Below, piece after piece: positions 46,792-58,010 of a stretch of 64,000 nucleotides of DNA. Under the pieces are notes generated by a model, which was not told the origin of the DNA, searched no databases, and saw only the letters and a program-made list of their open reading frames with translations. This DNA is from Poronia punctata. Its lineage: Eukaryota; Ascomycota; Sordariomycetes; Xylariales; Xylariaceae. The translations under genes and the position numbers were made by a program. Numbering within the stretch: position 1 is the stretch's first letter; every line of letters starts with the position of its first letter. The DNA is taken from NCBI GenBank assembly GCA_022579005.1, contig MU401493.1:87170-151169 (forward strand). Direction: 5' to 3'.

Positions 46792-49422
46792 CTATAAGTG
46801 AATGGTCATGATGTCGCTTTTATCGAAAGCCTTGTTACAGTTCGGACATTTCCGCATACGGTTGGCAAGCCTGTCGTCGACGCAACCTCGGCAGAAGATA
46901 TGCCCGCAGCCTCTAATAATCGTGTTCTTGAAGTCCTTTTTGCAGATGGAACACGTCGCCATGTTCTGTAGAGTCGTGTTAGCGGATTAATCCCTCATAA
47001 ACTTTCGGTTGTGCGAAATACTTACGCGTAACATTTCTTCTTCCTCCGAGGAGTTGCTAAGACTTTTGGTCTTCCACTTATCTCGGTCCTTGGTTGCTGA
47101 CTCGAGACGAACCTTGAGTTTCTCCACCTCGGTCTCCAAGGTCATGCTACGCTCCTTTGCTGCAGAAGTACTTGAATCTTTGCTCTTGGCGAGGTTGCTC
47201 AACTCCGAGATTTGTTGTCTGAGACTATCATAGCGCTTCGACATGTCGTGATTCGCCGCCTCGAGTTTCTTATTCTCCATCATGACTAGACTGTTGGTCT
47301 GCTTCATGTCTGCCAATTGTTTGTCAAGGTTGGAGACAAGAGTTCTGTTGTGCGCCTCCACTTCCTTCAACTGAGATATGATTTCCGAACTCTTCATATT
47401 CTGCGACCGCAGTCGCTTGACCTCATCGGCTTTGGTATCGCTCTCCTTTCGCGCATTGAAGTATTTCTGATCGGCCTTGCTCTTCTCTGCAATCGACAGA
47501 GCCACTCGCTCCTCTTGGGCTGCAAAATCCATGATCTTCTTATTTGCAAGGGCCTGGAACTTCTTCACTGCGCTAGTCATTCCAGGTAACTCGTTCTCGA
47601 TCGAGTCGTAGTCTCGCTTCAACTTCTTGTACTTTTCTCGTAGCTCGTCGAGGTCCATATCGTCCACTTCTGATGGGGCCGTCATTTCGACATCCTCGCT
47701 AGGTTTCAGTCTCAGAACCTCTGATTCCAAGGCAGATATGCGATCTTGTCTAGCACTGAGCAACTCTCTCATATGTTCCATAGCTGTACGTTCCTGCTCT
47801 TTGCTGGCCTTCAGCATCATCACGTCCGCATGCAGCTCGTCTCTTGCGGATCTCACACGGGCGAGATTTGTGTCCGCCTGTTGTAGCTGTTCTTCCAGTT
47901 CCGCAATCAAATTCTGAGCTTCCGATTCAACTCTTTGGCGACTCGCTTCTCTCTCTTTTTCCAGCTTTGCCTTGGCCTGTTTGAGCGCCAAGCACTCAGC
48001 TTCTAGATTGTTAACCTTTTTTAACAGATCTTCATTCTGGGCTTTGAACAGCTTGAATATCTCAGTGCGTGAGTAATCTTCATCGGTGAGGTTTGTTAAG
48101 CGGGTTTGCACAGACGTGAGTTCTGTTTGGAGAGTCTTGTTCTGCGCGAGTACGGCCTCGAGCTGTTCTTTCTGCTTATCGGCCATAGCATTCAGCTCTC
48201 GTATTACCACCTGTTGGGAAGCATAGTCGCCCTTATTTTCATCGCTATCCGTCCCATTAGCCTGGCCGGCACCGGAGGGTCGTGTTGTCGAATTAGCAAG
48301 TGCTTGTTGCTCCAGCTTCTGCACCTGTGCGCTTTTAACCCGGTCTAATTTCCGTTCTGCTTTCATATATCTTAACGTGGCGTTATTCAACTGTTCCGAT
48401 AGGTTATCTTTGTCCGAGGTGAGACGGTCCAGCTTGATATGCATATCCTTCTCGTTGGCAAGCAATTTCTTGACTTGCGATTCTAGTTTAGACGCGTCAG
48501 CCGCGGGTTTGCTTCGATTACTTCCCAGTCGGGAGAAAAACGTCTGGACGGTCGATTTGATTTTTGACGCCTTGTCGCTCAGATGCGAGTCAAACTCGTC
48601 AAGGTCTTTGAATTGAGTCTGCGTGAGGATTGGGTATTCTAGCTTCCCGTTAACAGCTGACTGAGACGAGGTGTGGCACAACGCATACCTGCGGAATCTT
48701 CTTGAAAAGGGACTGTGCCATCGGCCAGAAGCGAAATCTCTTGGAGGAGCTTTTGACATATTAGCCTCAACTTGATCTTGACATATCTAAGGCTGATTTT
48801 CTGCTACATACTTGTATCCACCAAGCGTCTACAACCCGCAAATGGTCATCGTGGTAAGAGGATCGTTTTTCGGCTTCTTCTAGCCGAGATTCCAGTGTGG
48901 CTTTTTCGCGCTTGTACTCAAGCATCTGGCGATAGATGGCATCTTTTTGATAATCCTAGAGTTTTTAGAAATCCGGGGTCAGCATATACGTTTGGCGCGC
49001 ACAGTGCCACCTTAGTTGGTCATCGGATCTGAGCCCCTATATTTGAGCATGGATACCAAGACAAGGAAATATGGATCCGGGAGGGAGTCGACAGTGGGAG
49101 AATAATGTATGACTTGTAAGGGTATGGATAGAAATCGCTCAGGGTATAGGTCGAACAGAGCTTGCAACACATCCGAACTAATGGTAGGGCGAGTTTGTAA
49201 ACCCTCACCGACAGGCGTTGAGGTGGGGCGATAATTGAAACAGGCCAGAGACCATCGACAATGTTGAAGTGTTATCACAAATGAAATACTAACCTCAACC
49301 CAGGCTTCATCTTTGGTGTCATTGTCTTCCTTTGATTTACTGCCGCCATTCGTGGCCTGTCGTTTGCTCGGTGGCGCGATATCGTCAGTGCCGTTGACGG
49401 CAGGTCTCTTCCGGTCTTCCAT
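46792..49422 (-). CDS. BRE1: Bre1, RING E3 ubiquitin ligase for histone H2B
   Basis: Five exons in transcript order, 49294-49422, 48812-48955, 48689-48749, 47026-48656 and 46792-46965, give 712 residues. Bre1 works with Rad6 to monoubiquitinate H2B, which promotes H3K4 and H3K79 methylation. Seen here: nuclear-signal-like KRPAVNG...PPSKRQ N-terminus, conserved [17 protein letters not shown] and [19 protein letters not shown], long coiled coil, and a C-terminal C3HC4 RING (C660, C663, C675, H677, C680, C683, C695, C698) followed directly by the end IMTIHL. The first intron is 338 nt; the last, 46966-47025, has a clear CTAAC branch. Between exons 3 and 4 the frame changes and only a 32-nt GTATGC-to-CAG interval restores it. 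The open frame reaching 48759 (MSKAPP...) is a wrong-frame extension. Confidence 0.92.
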
Positions 49423-50399
49423 TTTGACCCGGGCAGAGAGTGGCAATACGGATGGCGATGTCGATGGAGGCATCAGAAGGAAATGAGGAGAAATCCTGCC
49501 ACTTGCAGACAATACATTCGCCGATACGAGGTCGAGAAGGAAGGCTAGAGAAAGGGACAAAGAGGAATGCAAAGTCGAAATTGCTAGGGAGGCGGAGAGA
49601 GGCACGCGTGTTTCCGACCGATAATCAATCAAGGCGATCCCCAAAGGAATCCCTTATTGAATAAGCGCCGATCGCGAGGAATAGATGTGGATTCCTGTCG
49701 AGAGGGAAGCGCGTAAAAACCTGGACAGCGCCGAGGATAATGTAATTGAACAAGGCAGTGCGTCAAGAAGTGCCCTTTGGTGGATGGACGGGAGGAGAAG
49801 CAGATGAGCAAAGGCACGGCTGCCAGAGGAAACCACGGGTACGAAAAATCCAGGTTGCAGATTCATTCGAGCATTGACTGAATCACGCTAACCTGTATAA
49901 GGTCTGGGACGCTACTATTCTAGCAATGCCGTCTCCTTTGTACAGCTAGGTATCACACTCGAACTACTTGTGGAGAGAACTTCACACCTGAACGTGAAAC
50001 TGTGGCCGTGCAATGTGGCGTAGGTGTCGTGTCCCTCCATTCTTGCCTATCGTATCAGTCATTCTTGCGCCGGGCAAGTGCCCCTCCGACTCTTGAAAAA
50101 AAGGGTGCATCTTTATCCACCCCAAAATACGCGCTTGTCAAGTTTCACATCCAAGTTTGGTCTTTTGTGCTCACAGATCGGGCCTCTATTTTATGACGGC
50201 CAAGCTGTGACCAATTCATCGCCTGCACATGAGTTTGCATTCTACAGCCGCGGCAATTCTCTTGTATTCATTGAATTAATGGTTGCTCCTTTGCGCAATT
50301 CCTGAGGCTACCCCACCAAGTGTTCCCTCGAGGCCATGTCAACTCTCCGTCTAGTACCGACATAACGACAACGTCGGTAAACGAACAATTGTCGCGATC
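49423..50399. promoter_or_regulatory. Shared divergent promoter region of bre1 and bdp1
   Basis: 977 bp separates the two start codons, so both promoters lie in it. No TATA box is obvious, which suits housekeeping genes. Confidence 0.55.
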
Positions 50400-52441
50400 A
50401 TGAGTTCTATGTTGAAGAAGACCGGGGGCTTATCCTTCAAGCCAAAAGTTGGCCGTCGCCCTGGAGCTGCTCCCAAAACCCCCGCAGTCGTCGCCCCCCC
50501 TGCTCCCACTCCGCCCCCTACTTCGAATTCCGCAACGAAGACTCCGAGCACCGAACCACAGCCTCAGCCTTTGCCTCGAGAGCCGAGTTCAATTGCTCCT
50601 CAATCCACAGATCCCGTGGTCGAGCCACCCGAGACTGTTGTCCCCGGCCCCGGAAAGCAAACCACCCGAATAGCGCATCCCCCGTCGACACGGGCCAACC
50701 TACAGACCCCTTCTGCATCCGAACCTCGCGACAAAGGCCCTACCGTCCAGTCTGCCGCAAAGCCCGTGTTATCAGAACCTGAGCCTCCTACACCCCCGGT
50801 TGTTCGAAAGCCAATCCCTCAATCAAGCATCGATACCCCCGGCGAGTCTCCTCCACGTCAACGCAATGCGCCGGCCGTGGACAGCACTATCGAAGGCGAG
50901 CGGACAGTTCCCAGTGTTGAAGGTGTATCCGTGAATGCCAATGCATCTGGTTTACCTCAACCGGGTACTGCTGCGCCGTCCTCGACAAGGTCAGAGCCAT
51001 CGAGTCTGGCGCAAGAAGTAGCAACAATAGGACCACTTACTGCGCCTCCTTCTCCCCCTCCCGTGCCTGAAACTATCCTCGCGACATCCGAGCCCAAGGA
51101 TCCTGCAGCTCCCGCAGCTCCCGCAGCCCCGAAACCGCGAAAGCAAGCACCCCGGAAGAGAAAGTCGGCCGCGGCCGACAGCACGACCAAAGATGCGGGC
51201 GATTCGGAGCCCAAGCAGAAACGACCACGAAAGAAGCCCGTCGTCAGAGAGACATCGGAGGCTAGTTCAGATGCAAACACAGAGGCACAAAAGGCGGCCA
51301 GACGGCGGAGGCGCGAACCAACTCCTGAGAATGCAGAGGAATTGACGGTAGACCATTCCAAGATGACAGTCGGGGAGCTGACCAAAGATCTGGGTATCGG
51401 AAAGCGATTTAAACATGCAGAGGAGATCGAGCAGAGAGCGCGAGAGGCCCGCGCAAAATACAGGCAAAAGAGGTTAGAGCGCGAAAAGCGCAAGCGCGGC
51501 CTATTACCTCCAGAAGACGACGACGATTTAGAATCACAGCCAGATACATCTATAGAGGGCGAAGGCCGCGGAGCCGCAATTGCTCAATTGGGGGCGTCGA
51601 TGGAATCGGGAGACGCGCAGGGAGTCGGTTACGAGGTTATAAATGGACAAATTGTGGTCCATGCCGCTTCGCTTGTCGTTAACAGACATAACCAAGACAT
51701 GTCCAACTTGGAAGAGGTTGAAGAAAACGACTTTACAAATCGTAAGTTTCCCATTGTCAATGGATCATCTAGTATCGTCATTTCAAGGCTAAAAGTAACT
51801 AACAACGAATCATAGTGGTCAACTCGAACTCCTTTGCGAAGCGCGTACAAACGGCAGGAAACTGGACAGACGAAGAGACAGAAAAGTTCTACCGATTACT
51901 AGGCATGTTCGGCACAGATTTCGAGACTATATCCCGTCTCTTCCCAGGAAAGAACCGGCGCGCCGTCAAACTCAAGTTTAATAAAGAGGTAAGATTTCAC
52001 TTACCCCTTCTTCTTCTTCTCCACCTCCTCCTCCTCCTCCTCCTCCTCCTCCTCCTTCCTCTTCAACAGACTTGGTAGCTTATTCCAAATGTTCAGGAGA
52101 GGCTCCGCCCCAACCGCGTAAACGCCGCAATGATGGTCCGCGGGCAGAAGAAAGTCAACATCGACATCGAGGAATACAAAGCCGCGCAGCGCCAATGGGA
52201 AGCCAAGGAGAAGATTCTGGAAGAAAACGCTCGTCTGGCAGAAGAGCAAGAGCGAGAAGTCGCTCGACTTCGGGACGAGCGTCGCGCAGCAGGCCTCATC
52301 GACGATGACGACAGCAATACCAGCAAGACATCACCACCATCCGCCAAAGATACCCCGGCCAACGACGACGAGTTCGAGGTTATTGAAGAGGATGCGGACC
52401 AGCTCGGACAAGAAAGTACGGAAGTCGTTGATCAGACATGA
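50400..52441 (+). CDS. BDP1: Bdp1 (TFIIIB B'' subunit), RNA polymerase III initiation factor
   Basis: Exons 50400-51741, 51816-51988 and 52097-52441 give 619 residues. Bdp1 completes TFIIIB on Pol III promoters together with TBP and Brf1. Residues 1-290 are Pro/Ser/Thr-rich and disordered, followed by basic nuclear-signal-like KPRKQAPRKRKSA and KQKRPRKKP. The conserved core starts at MTVGELTKDLGIGKRFKHAE. The SANT domain is at about 461-510 (NWTDEETEKFYRLLGMFGTDFETISRLFPGKNRRAVKLKF) and continues into ERLRPNRVNAAM after the second intron. The C-terminus is a charged helix then an acidic tail. The second intron contains a long CTT/CCT repeat. The start Met, SSMLKKTGGLSFKPK, matches the usual fungal N-terminus. 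Confidence 0.92.
52003..52053 (+). repeat. CTT/CCT repeat inside bdp1 intron 2
   Basis: A pure pyrimidine run about 45 bases before the acceptor. Length polymorphism here would not touch the protein but could affect splicing. Confidence 0.7.
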
Positions 52442-53408
52442 GAGTTTTTCTAAAAAAAAAAAAAGGGTTAGGTTCGGTTTGTGTTGACAAATTGTCCATT
52501 AAACAAAACAAAAATGGACTTTTGACCTGAGAAAACCCACCGGAGGAGAAAAAAGGGTAAGGAAAAATCGGAGTCTTCTCTTCTATGTTATGATACCCCC
52601 AATCGACTACCTTTTCCGCCCTATATATTGTGTTCCCGCTTAGCTTTTACCTTAAGCTCGCTATCTTTTTTAGACATAGCATGTCGTATCGTACGTAGGG
52701 CATCTTGGCCAGATAGCAATAGCAGAAAAGCCCAAGAGGGAATTCGTACGTATGTTGACTCTCTAGGCCAGGGCTAAAGGCAGGAACATGAACGGCGTAA
52801 ATGGAGTATGGAGACGTGGCATTATGGTGGTTAGACGGAGGTATATCCGTCCACCTATCACTAGAAATCTTGCCTCGGTGGCTAAGGATGCTACTCACTT
52901 ACGAACCTCGAATGGCACGTCCCAGCTGAAATGAGCGGGCACAGGTTTATATAAACCCTATACGGATACTGCACTATGCATATAATCCATAAAAATCATG
53001 GTTCCAGCCCGAGGTCTTGTGCACTCAAGTTTGTCCGTGCTGATAACTCGCCCGTGAGTGAATAGCTAGGTACAAAGCAACCAGCCATGGCCGTGAACCG
53101 TCTCTTACGGTTTCCCTCCGATATGACCTCCACACTTGAACCGATGACGTCCCGCACAGTCAGGCATTCACCACTTGACCGGTTCCGGCCTCCCTATCAT
53201 ATCGGCCACCCTTGCCCACTTCATATGCATCCCGCATGAGACTAATGTGGTCATATATGTTTACATCACTGGTCGAGGGTAAGATACGGCAATGCACGTA
53301 TGTCTGCCAAATGGAATGCAGATATAGCGCAAGGGTATATTCGTCATCAAACGAGTGGGCAGAAAGCATTCGGCGCATAATTCCAAACTTCTTGTCTAGG
53401 TTAAGAGC
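52442..53408. other. Intergenic, convergent 3' ends
   Basis: About 970 bp between bdp1 and rad23. An A run follows the bdp1 stop. No gene is supported. Confidence 0.6.
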
Positions 53409-55212
53409 CTAGTGCCCCGGCGCTTCATCATCGTCCGGTTGATCGAAAAGGAAATTAGCCGCTAGTTCCTCGTTCTTATCACAGGCAAAATAAGCCTGGA
53501 TCGCGGCGTCTCTATCAAACCCAAGTCGACATAACTAAGAACGTTTAGCTATCGTAGATTTCAAGTCAAGGAGGGATAACTTACTCTCTCTATGGCGTCA
53601 CGTTCTTCCTCCGTCACACTAATAGCTTGGGCTCCAGGGGGTAGAGCGGCTTCGTCGTCGCCATCCTCTCCGAGGAGCTGTAGAAATTGGTCGGGGTTTT
53701 GGGATATTAGTTGCGCAAGTTGAGGATTTCCGGCCCCTAGTTGTTGTAGGATAGGCTCGAGCATCTGTGGTTGCTGCTGGACGACTTGTCGAAGCTGTTG
53801 AAATTGGGGATTGTTGCGGAGGAAATCCAGATTCCCAAGATCTCTAACTCCGGCAGCCCCGGCCCCGGCACCGGCCGCAGCTCCAGCTCCAGCTCCAGCG
53901 GCACCGGCACCGGCACCGGCGCGACCTCCTCCACCTTGAGCTTGGGCTGCGAGATCGAAAAGATTCACAAAGTCACCCTGGGTTGCACCTTCGGGAGCAG
54001 GTTGTCCAGCAGGGGCTCCTTCACCAGCACTTGGAGAGGCAGCTGGGTTTGCGGCGGGAGCAGACTGCTGCGGGGCTTGGCGAGCACTTTCAGGAATTCC
54101 CTATGCTAGATTAGAGGTTGCTGTCGCACATAAAAACCAGCATCAACTCACATTCAACAAATACTCGACAGCTCGGTCTGGGTTGAAAAATGCTGCACGA
54201 AGGGCTGCCTCAATCTGTGCGCGTTCAAACCCCATAGCTTCCATGTTGGCAATAACATCTGCCCGCTCAGCTCCCAATGCCATGGAATTCTCGGTCAGAT
54301 TCTGGCCCGATGCAGCACCTTGCCCACCAGCGGGAGATGGCGTTGCCGGAACAGCAGCACTAGCTGGCGCCGGGGCTGATGTATGGGAAGGCGCAGCAGG
54401 AGCAGCAGGTGTTGCTGCGGTGCTTCGAGCCGGTGTCTCGGGAACAGAGCTTGAAGCGGCGGCCGAAGATGCAGCTGCAGCAGGAGCGGCTTTGGGCTGG
54501 AAAAGGTTAGCAATGGATCTGGACTGCACACTGCGATTTCCAGAATGATGAGACGACGTTGGCAGTACCTTATTCACCATGCAGACTACGAAGCCCTTCT
54601 CTTCGATTTTGTACGTCTCGACTTTCTCTTCATCTTTAAGAATTTTGCCTATGCCGAGTCAGCAACTCGTCAATTCGCCATGTCCTATCAAAACACACCC
54701 GAATAGATGAGTTTTACAGCCTTTGCATCGAAACCCTTCTCGGCTTGAATCTTCTCCTTCACCGTTGACACCTATCATCGTATCTCGTTAGCCATGCCTG
54801 TTCGTGTAGATGATGCCGGTTGAAATCCACATTCAACAGAGGTAGGCAGGAGCGCGCTGATGTGGCGGAATGTTGGTGGGGGAGATGTTGCGATGCTAAC
54901 TGGGTATGGAAGTAGGGGGCGATGACGACATACGAGGTCGGTGGGCTCGACATCGATGGTGAACTTGTTCTGTTTAAGATCCTATATCGAGCAGAGCCTA
55001 TTAGCGACAAACCTCCAAAGTATACGGACAGAGACAAGCCCGGGTTGCGGGTTCGGATCGTCGCAGGTAGAGCTCGAGTAAAGCTGCGTGCAGCCTGACA
55101 TTGATGCCTCCCCGCAGCCCGCCAGCGCGCAGCTCGCAAATAGCTAGCAAATCCGCAGTGCACACGGTATTCAGCTTGTGAGGGCGCCGCTTACCTTGAA
55201 TGTGATCTTCAT
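53409..55212 (-). CDS. RAD23: Rad23, UBL-UBA proteasome shuttle and nucleotide excision repair factor
   Basis: Seven exons in transcript order, 55195-55212 (MKITFK), 54934-54981, 54699-54771, 54569-54648, 54152-54496, 53585-54100 and 53409-53534, give 401 residues. Rad23 carries ubiquitinated proteins to the proteasome and stabilises Rad4 in DNA repair. Domains: ubiquitin-like 1-75 ([32 protein letters not shown]), Ala/Pro/Ser linker, UBA1 about 145-190 (ending AVEYLLNGIPE), Rad4/XPC-binding region about 278-332 ([20 protein letters not shown]), and UBA2 about 347-396 ([37 protein letters not shown]). Several introns are only 50-51 nt. An Ala/Gly repeat precedes the XPC region. All four domains are intact. 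Confidence 0.95.
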
Positions 55213-56642
55213 GATGGCGGGATGTGCAGCTTGACAGCAGCTACAGCGGCGGGTTCAAGTAAAGACGTGGATTGACACCAGTGTACCTATGTAGGTTGGG
55301 CGATGTGGTGATTTCAGCGACTGACTGGTGGTGGTGCAGATTAAATACGTTGGTAGAATGGAGGTTGAAAATCCCTTGGTTGCTAGGTTAGATTAGTTGG
55401 GTTTACTGGTTGATTGGTCGTAGTGGTAAAAAGTGCCCAGAGTCAGAGTGTCACAATAGATACCAGGCTAGGCTAGGCACCGCCCGCTCTCCACTGATTT
55501 CAGGTAGCAGCGACAATGATGTGTACTCGCCGTGGGCTTTCGCTCCTATTGGACAACTGACGAGTGGTTGCATCTTTTCATGTAGGTTCATGGCAAGCAT
55601 GTTCATTCCATTCCTTCACAGTCGCGTCATGGTCTTCAATATCTATCTATTCTGTAAGGTAGGGTAGAGTCCACTGGTAAGTCCCTGCAGTCAGGTAGTA
55701 ACTCGGATAAAATGGTACACAGAGTGAACCAGAAAGGACTTTACCGTATCATGAGGGATAGACAAACGTCAATATTTGTGAGTAATTCTGTGCGTTATCT
55801 ACGAGTACATGCTCTGACTGACTGGACCTGTCAGTTCCAATTGTGACATGAGATCCGACCACTTACACGCACGTACGTACATACCCATCCTTCCCACTAT
55901 GGAACAACCCCTCTACCAGACCTCGTGGGGTAGCCTGTCAACATACTAGACTTTACACGTATGTGCACTATTCAAGCGCTGTCTTTTCTCAAATTCCGAT
56001 TACTGGCGCTTCCGAGGGTTGAAGCCGTTAACAACCAAGTACCAAGTAAATAAAGATATATCGAGGGTTAGGGAAAAAGTCGGTTTTCCATATGTGGTTG
56101 GAGATAGCTCCCCATAGTAGTGGGGCCGGAAGCTTTTTAAGGTACCATCAGTTATGTCATAAGATATATCATGTGTTCTGCTCCAATTGTAGATGAATTT
56201 TGATAAGGTTTTTACAAATGTGAAGCCTCGCAAATCTTCCCCTCTGATTGAAGAGAAGAAACAAGGATTCACTTATTCAGCATGTGTTGAAGCGCCAGCG
56301 CCGACGGTCTATTATATCACAACAGCCAAACATGATAATTAAAAAAAAAAAAAAAAAAAGACTTTTCCTATTCGACACGAGTTGACCCTCATTAAAGGGA
56401 CTGACTGTAGAGTAAACGCCGATGCTAAATAACAGTGGTATCGCCCTAAACGCCGAAAAATCAAATCCAAATCCCTCGAGTTACCATCTATCGAGTTTCT
56501 ATACCAATATGACGCCGGACCTCGGTCAAATCCCACCTTCCCAATTAAATTTATATGTAGCACCGTCGTTCCGCGTACATGGGTGGTAGCCATAAAGCAA
56601 CCAACATGTTTTCACCCTAGAACCCTACCATCACGGCTCGTG
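55213..56642. other. Intergenic, tandem
   Basis: About 1.4 kb holding the rad23 promoter and the 3' end of the four-pass membrane protein gene. Contains a 19-base A run at 56341-56359 and a TACGAGTA at 55800. No gene supported. Confidence 0.6.
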
Positions 56643-58010
56643 TTACCTTTGACTAGGGTACTCAGCCAGGTCCAGGCTATCCTTCGATCCAGCATTGAGA
56701 AGCCATTCGGGAATCGGAGGCGTCATGCACCGCTCTGTGACCGAGATATCTGGTCGCGGACGGTCGTCATTTTGGCTCGATGCCTTTTGAAAACTCTCGT
56801 AACTACCTTGTCGACTCAGAGGACTAGGTGTATTGGGCACATTGCCAGCGCGCATTCGAGTCACGATCTTGCCGGTTATGATTTGGCCAGCATTAGGGGC
56901 GGCAACGACTACTGTTCCGGGAGTAGTTGGCGGTGGAGGTCCAGGGGAGTCGGAGCGGAATAATGGGTGAATATTGAGCTCAGCTTCTACCCATTGCCCC
57001 AATCGTGGTGTCAAGGCACCCTCTTCAGGGGTTCGAGGTAGAGCGGTGTAGCTCCGTTTCAAGCCACGCTTGGGTGTATCACACTCCAACGGACACCCCG
57101 GACTAGGGCTTCTGCTGGTGGCAGGGCTAGCTGGAATAGTCTCCAAGAACCGGGTCCGAACTGGCGAAGACGTTTCTAGGACCATCTGCCTGTTTTGGGA
57201 ATCGACCGAGGACGTATCCCACGAGTCGAACCCATCTCCTGTATCGCTGTTTCGGTCGCGGTACGCGTCAGAATCTTGCGAGTCGGGCCGTCGTCCTGAG
57301 CGTGCCACGTATGAAAGTAGTCGAGCCTTTGATCCCGTTGGACGTACAGTACTCGAGAATGATTCAGACATCGAGGTTCTAGTGTCAGCTGTGGAGGTCC
57401 CGCCGCTGGTTCCAGGCCTGATTGAATACTCGGATGAGGCTCGCTCCTTCTTCCCACACCAAGGAGCCGGCTTGGTCCGATTGTAGGGCACAGTTTTGAC
57501 GCGCATCGGAATCTGTGGTGAGAGTCGGCCTTCCTCGTTCGTATAGGCCTGTTCGGTGGCTGGTATCCGGCGGGATATAAAATAGAAGACGGTAAAGGAA
57601 ATTTGGCCCACGAATGCCGCTCCTAGGGCAATTGACGAGCCAATGAGTGCTCTGGCCCAAGGGATGGTAAGGATTTTGTCTGGAAGATCCTCGACCTTGT
57701 TTATCCAAATCAACAACGCAGCAGACAATAGTGACGCAAGGATGCTTGCAATAAGATCTAATGTCAACCAAATGATAGACGGCTCTCTCCACCGGTATCT
57801 CTTTGTCCCTCGTATGTGCTTCACGAATTTTGTGATGAGCGCGGCCAATATAGTCGCCTCGGTGACAGATGCAACTACCGCCACAATCCGTGTCGGAGAG
57901 GTAGATGACCAGAGCCCGTAGGCTAAGGCGACTTCCAAAGATAGAATGGCCGCCGTCGCTGATATGGCGACGGAACCCAGTCCGATCAGAAATACCCGCG
58001 AGGTCTCCAT
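56643..58010 (-). CDS. Four-pass membrane protein, fungal, unknown function
   Basis: One exon, 455 residues. Four hydrophobic helices lie at about 5-30, 37-60, 82-103 and 122-148, with short loops including basic KHIRGTKRYRWREPS. The remaining 300 residues are a Ser/Thr/Pro-rich, presumably cytosolic, disordered tail with many Ser-Pro sites (likely phosphorylation) and a conserved-looking segment LGQWVEAELNIHPLFRSDSPGPPPP. No signal peptide beyond the first helix. The layout recalls fungal integral membrane proteins of unknown role; I do not recognise a named family. The end, PPIPEWLLNAGSKDSLDLAEYPSQR, may be a short linear motif. Confidence 0.75.
   Translation of the reverse strand: METSRVFLIGLGSVAISATAAILSLEVALAYGLWSSTSPTRIVAVVASVTEATILAALITKFVKHIRGTKRYRWREPSIIWLTLDLIASILASLLSAALLIWINKVEDLPDKILTIPWARALIGSSIALGAAFVGQISFTVFYFISRRIPATEQAYTNEEGRLSPQIPMRVKTVPYNRTKPAPWCGKKERASSEYSIRPGTSGGTSTADTRTSMSESFSSTVRPTGSKARLLSYVARSGRRPDSQDSDAYRDRNSDTGDGFDSWDTSSVDSQNRQMVLETSSPVRTRFLETIPASPATSRSPSPGCPLECDTPKRGLKRSYTALPRTPEEGALTPRLGQWVEAELNIHPLFRSDSPGPPPPTTPGTVVVAAPNAGQIITGKIVTRMRAGNVPNTPSPLSRQGSYESFQKASSQNDDRPRPDISVTERCMTPPIPEWLLNAGSKDSLDLAEYPSQR

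Noticed and set aside
48689..48759. Bre1 N-terminus reading [11 protein letters not shown]
   Set aside because: The alternative frame gives conserved [11 protein letters not shown] following DAWWIQ, so this start is a wrong-frame extension.
55030..55075. GGTTCGGATC resembling a Pol III B-box
   Set aside because: It is in a rad23 intron, lacks a matching A-box and does not fold into a cloverleaf.
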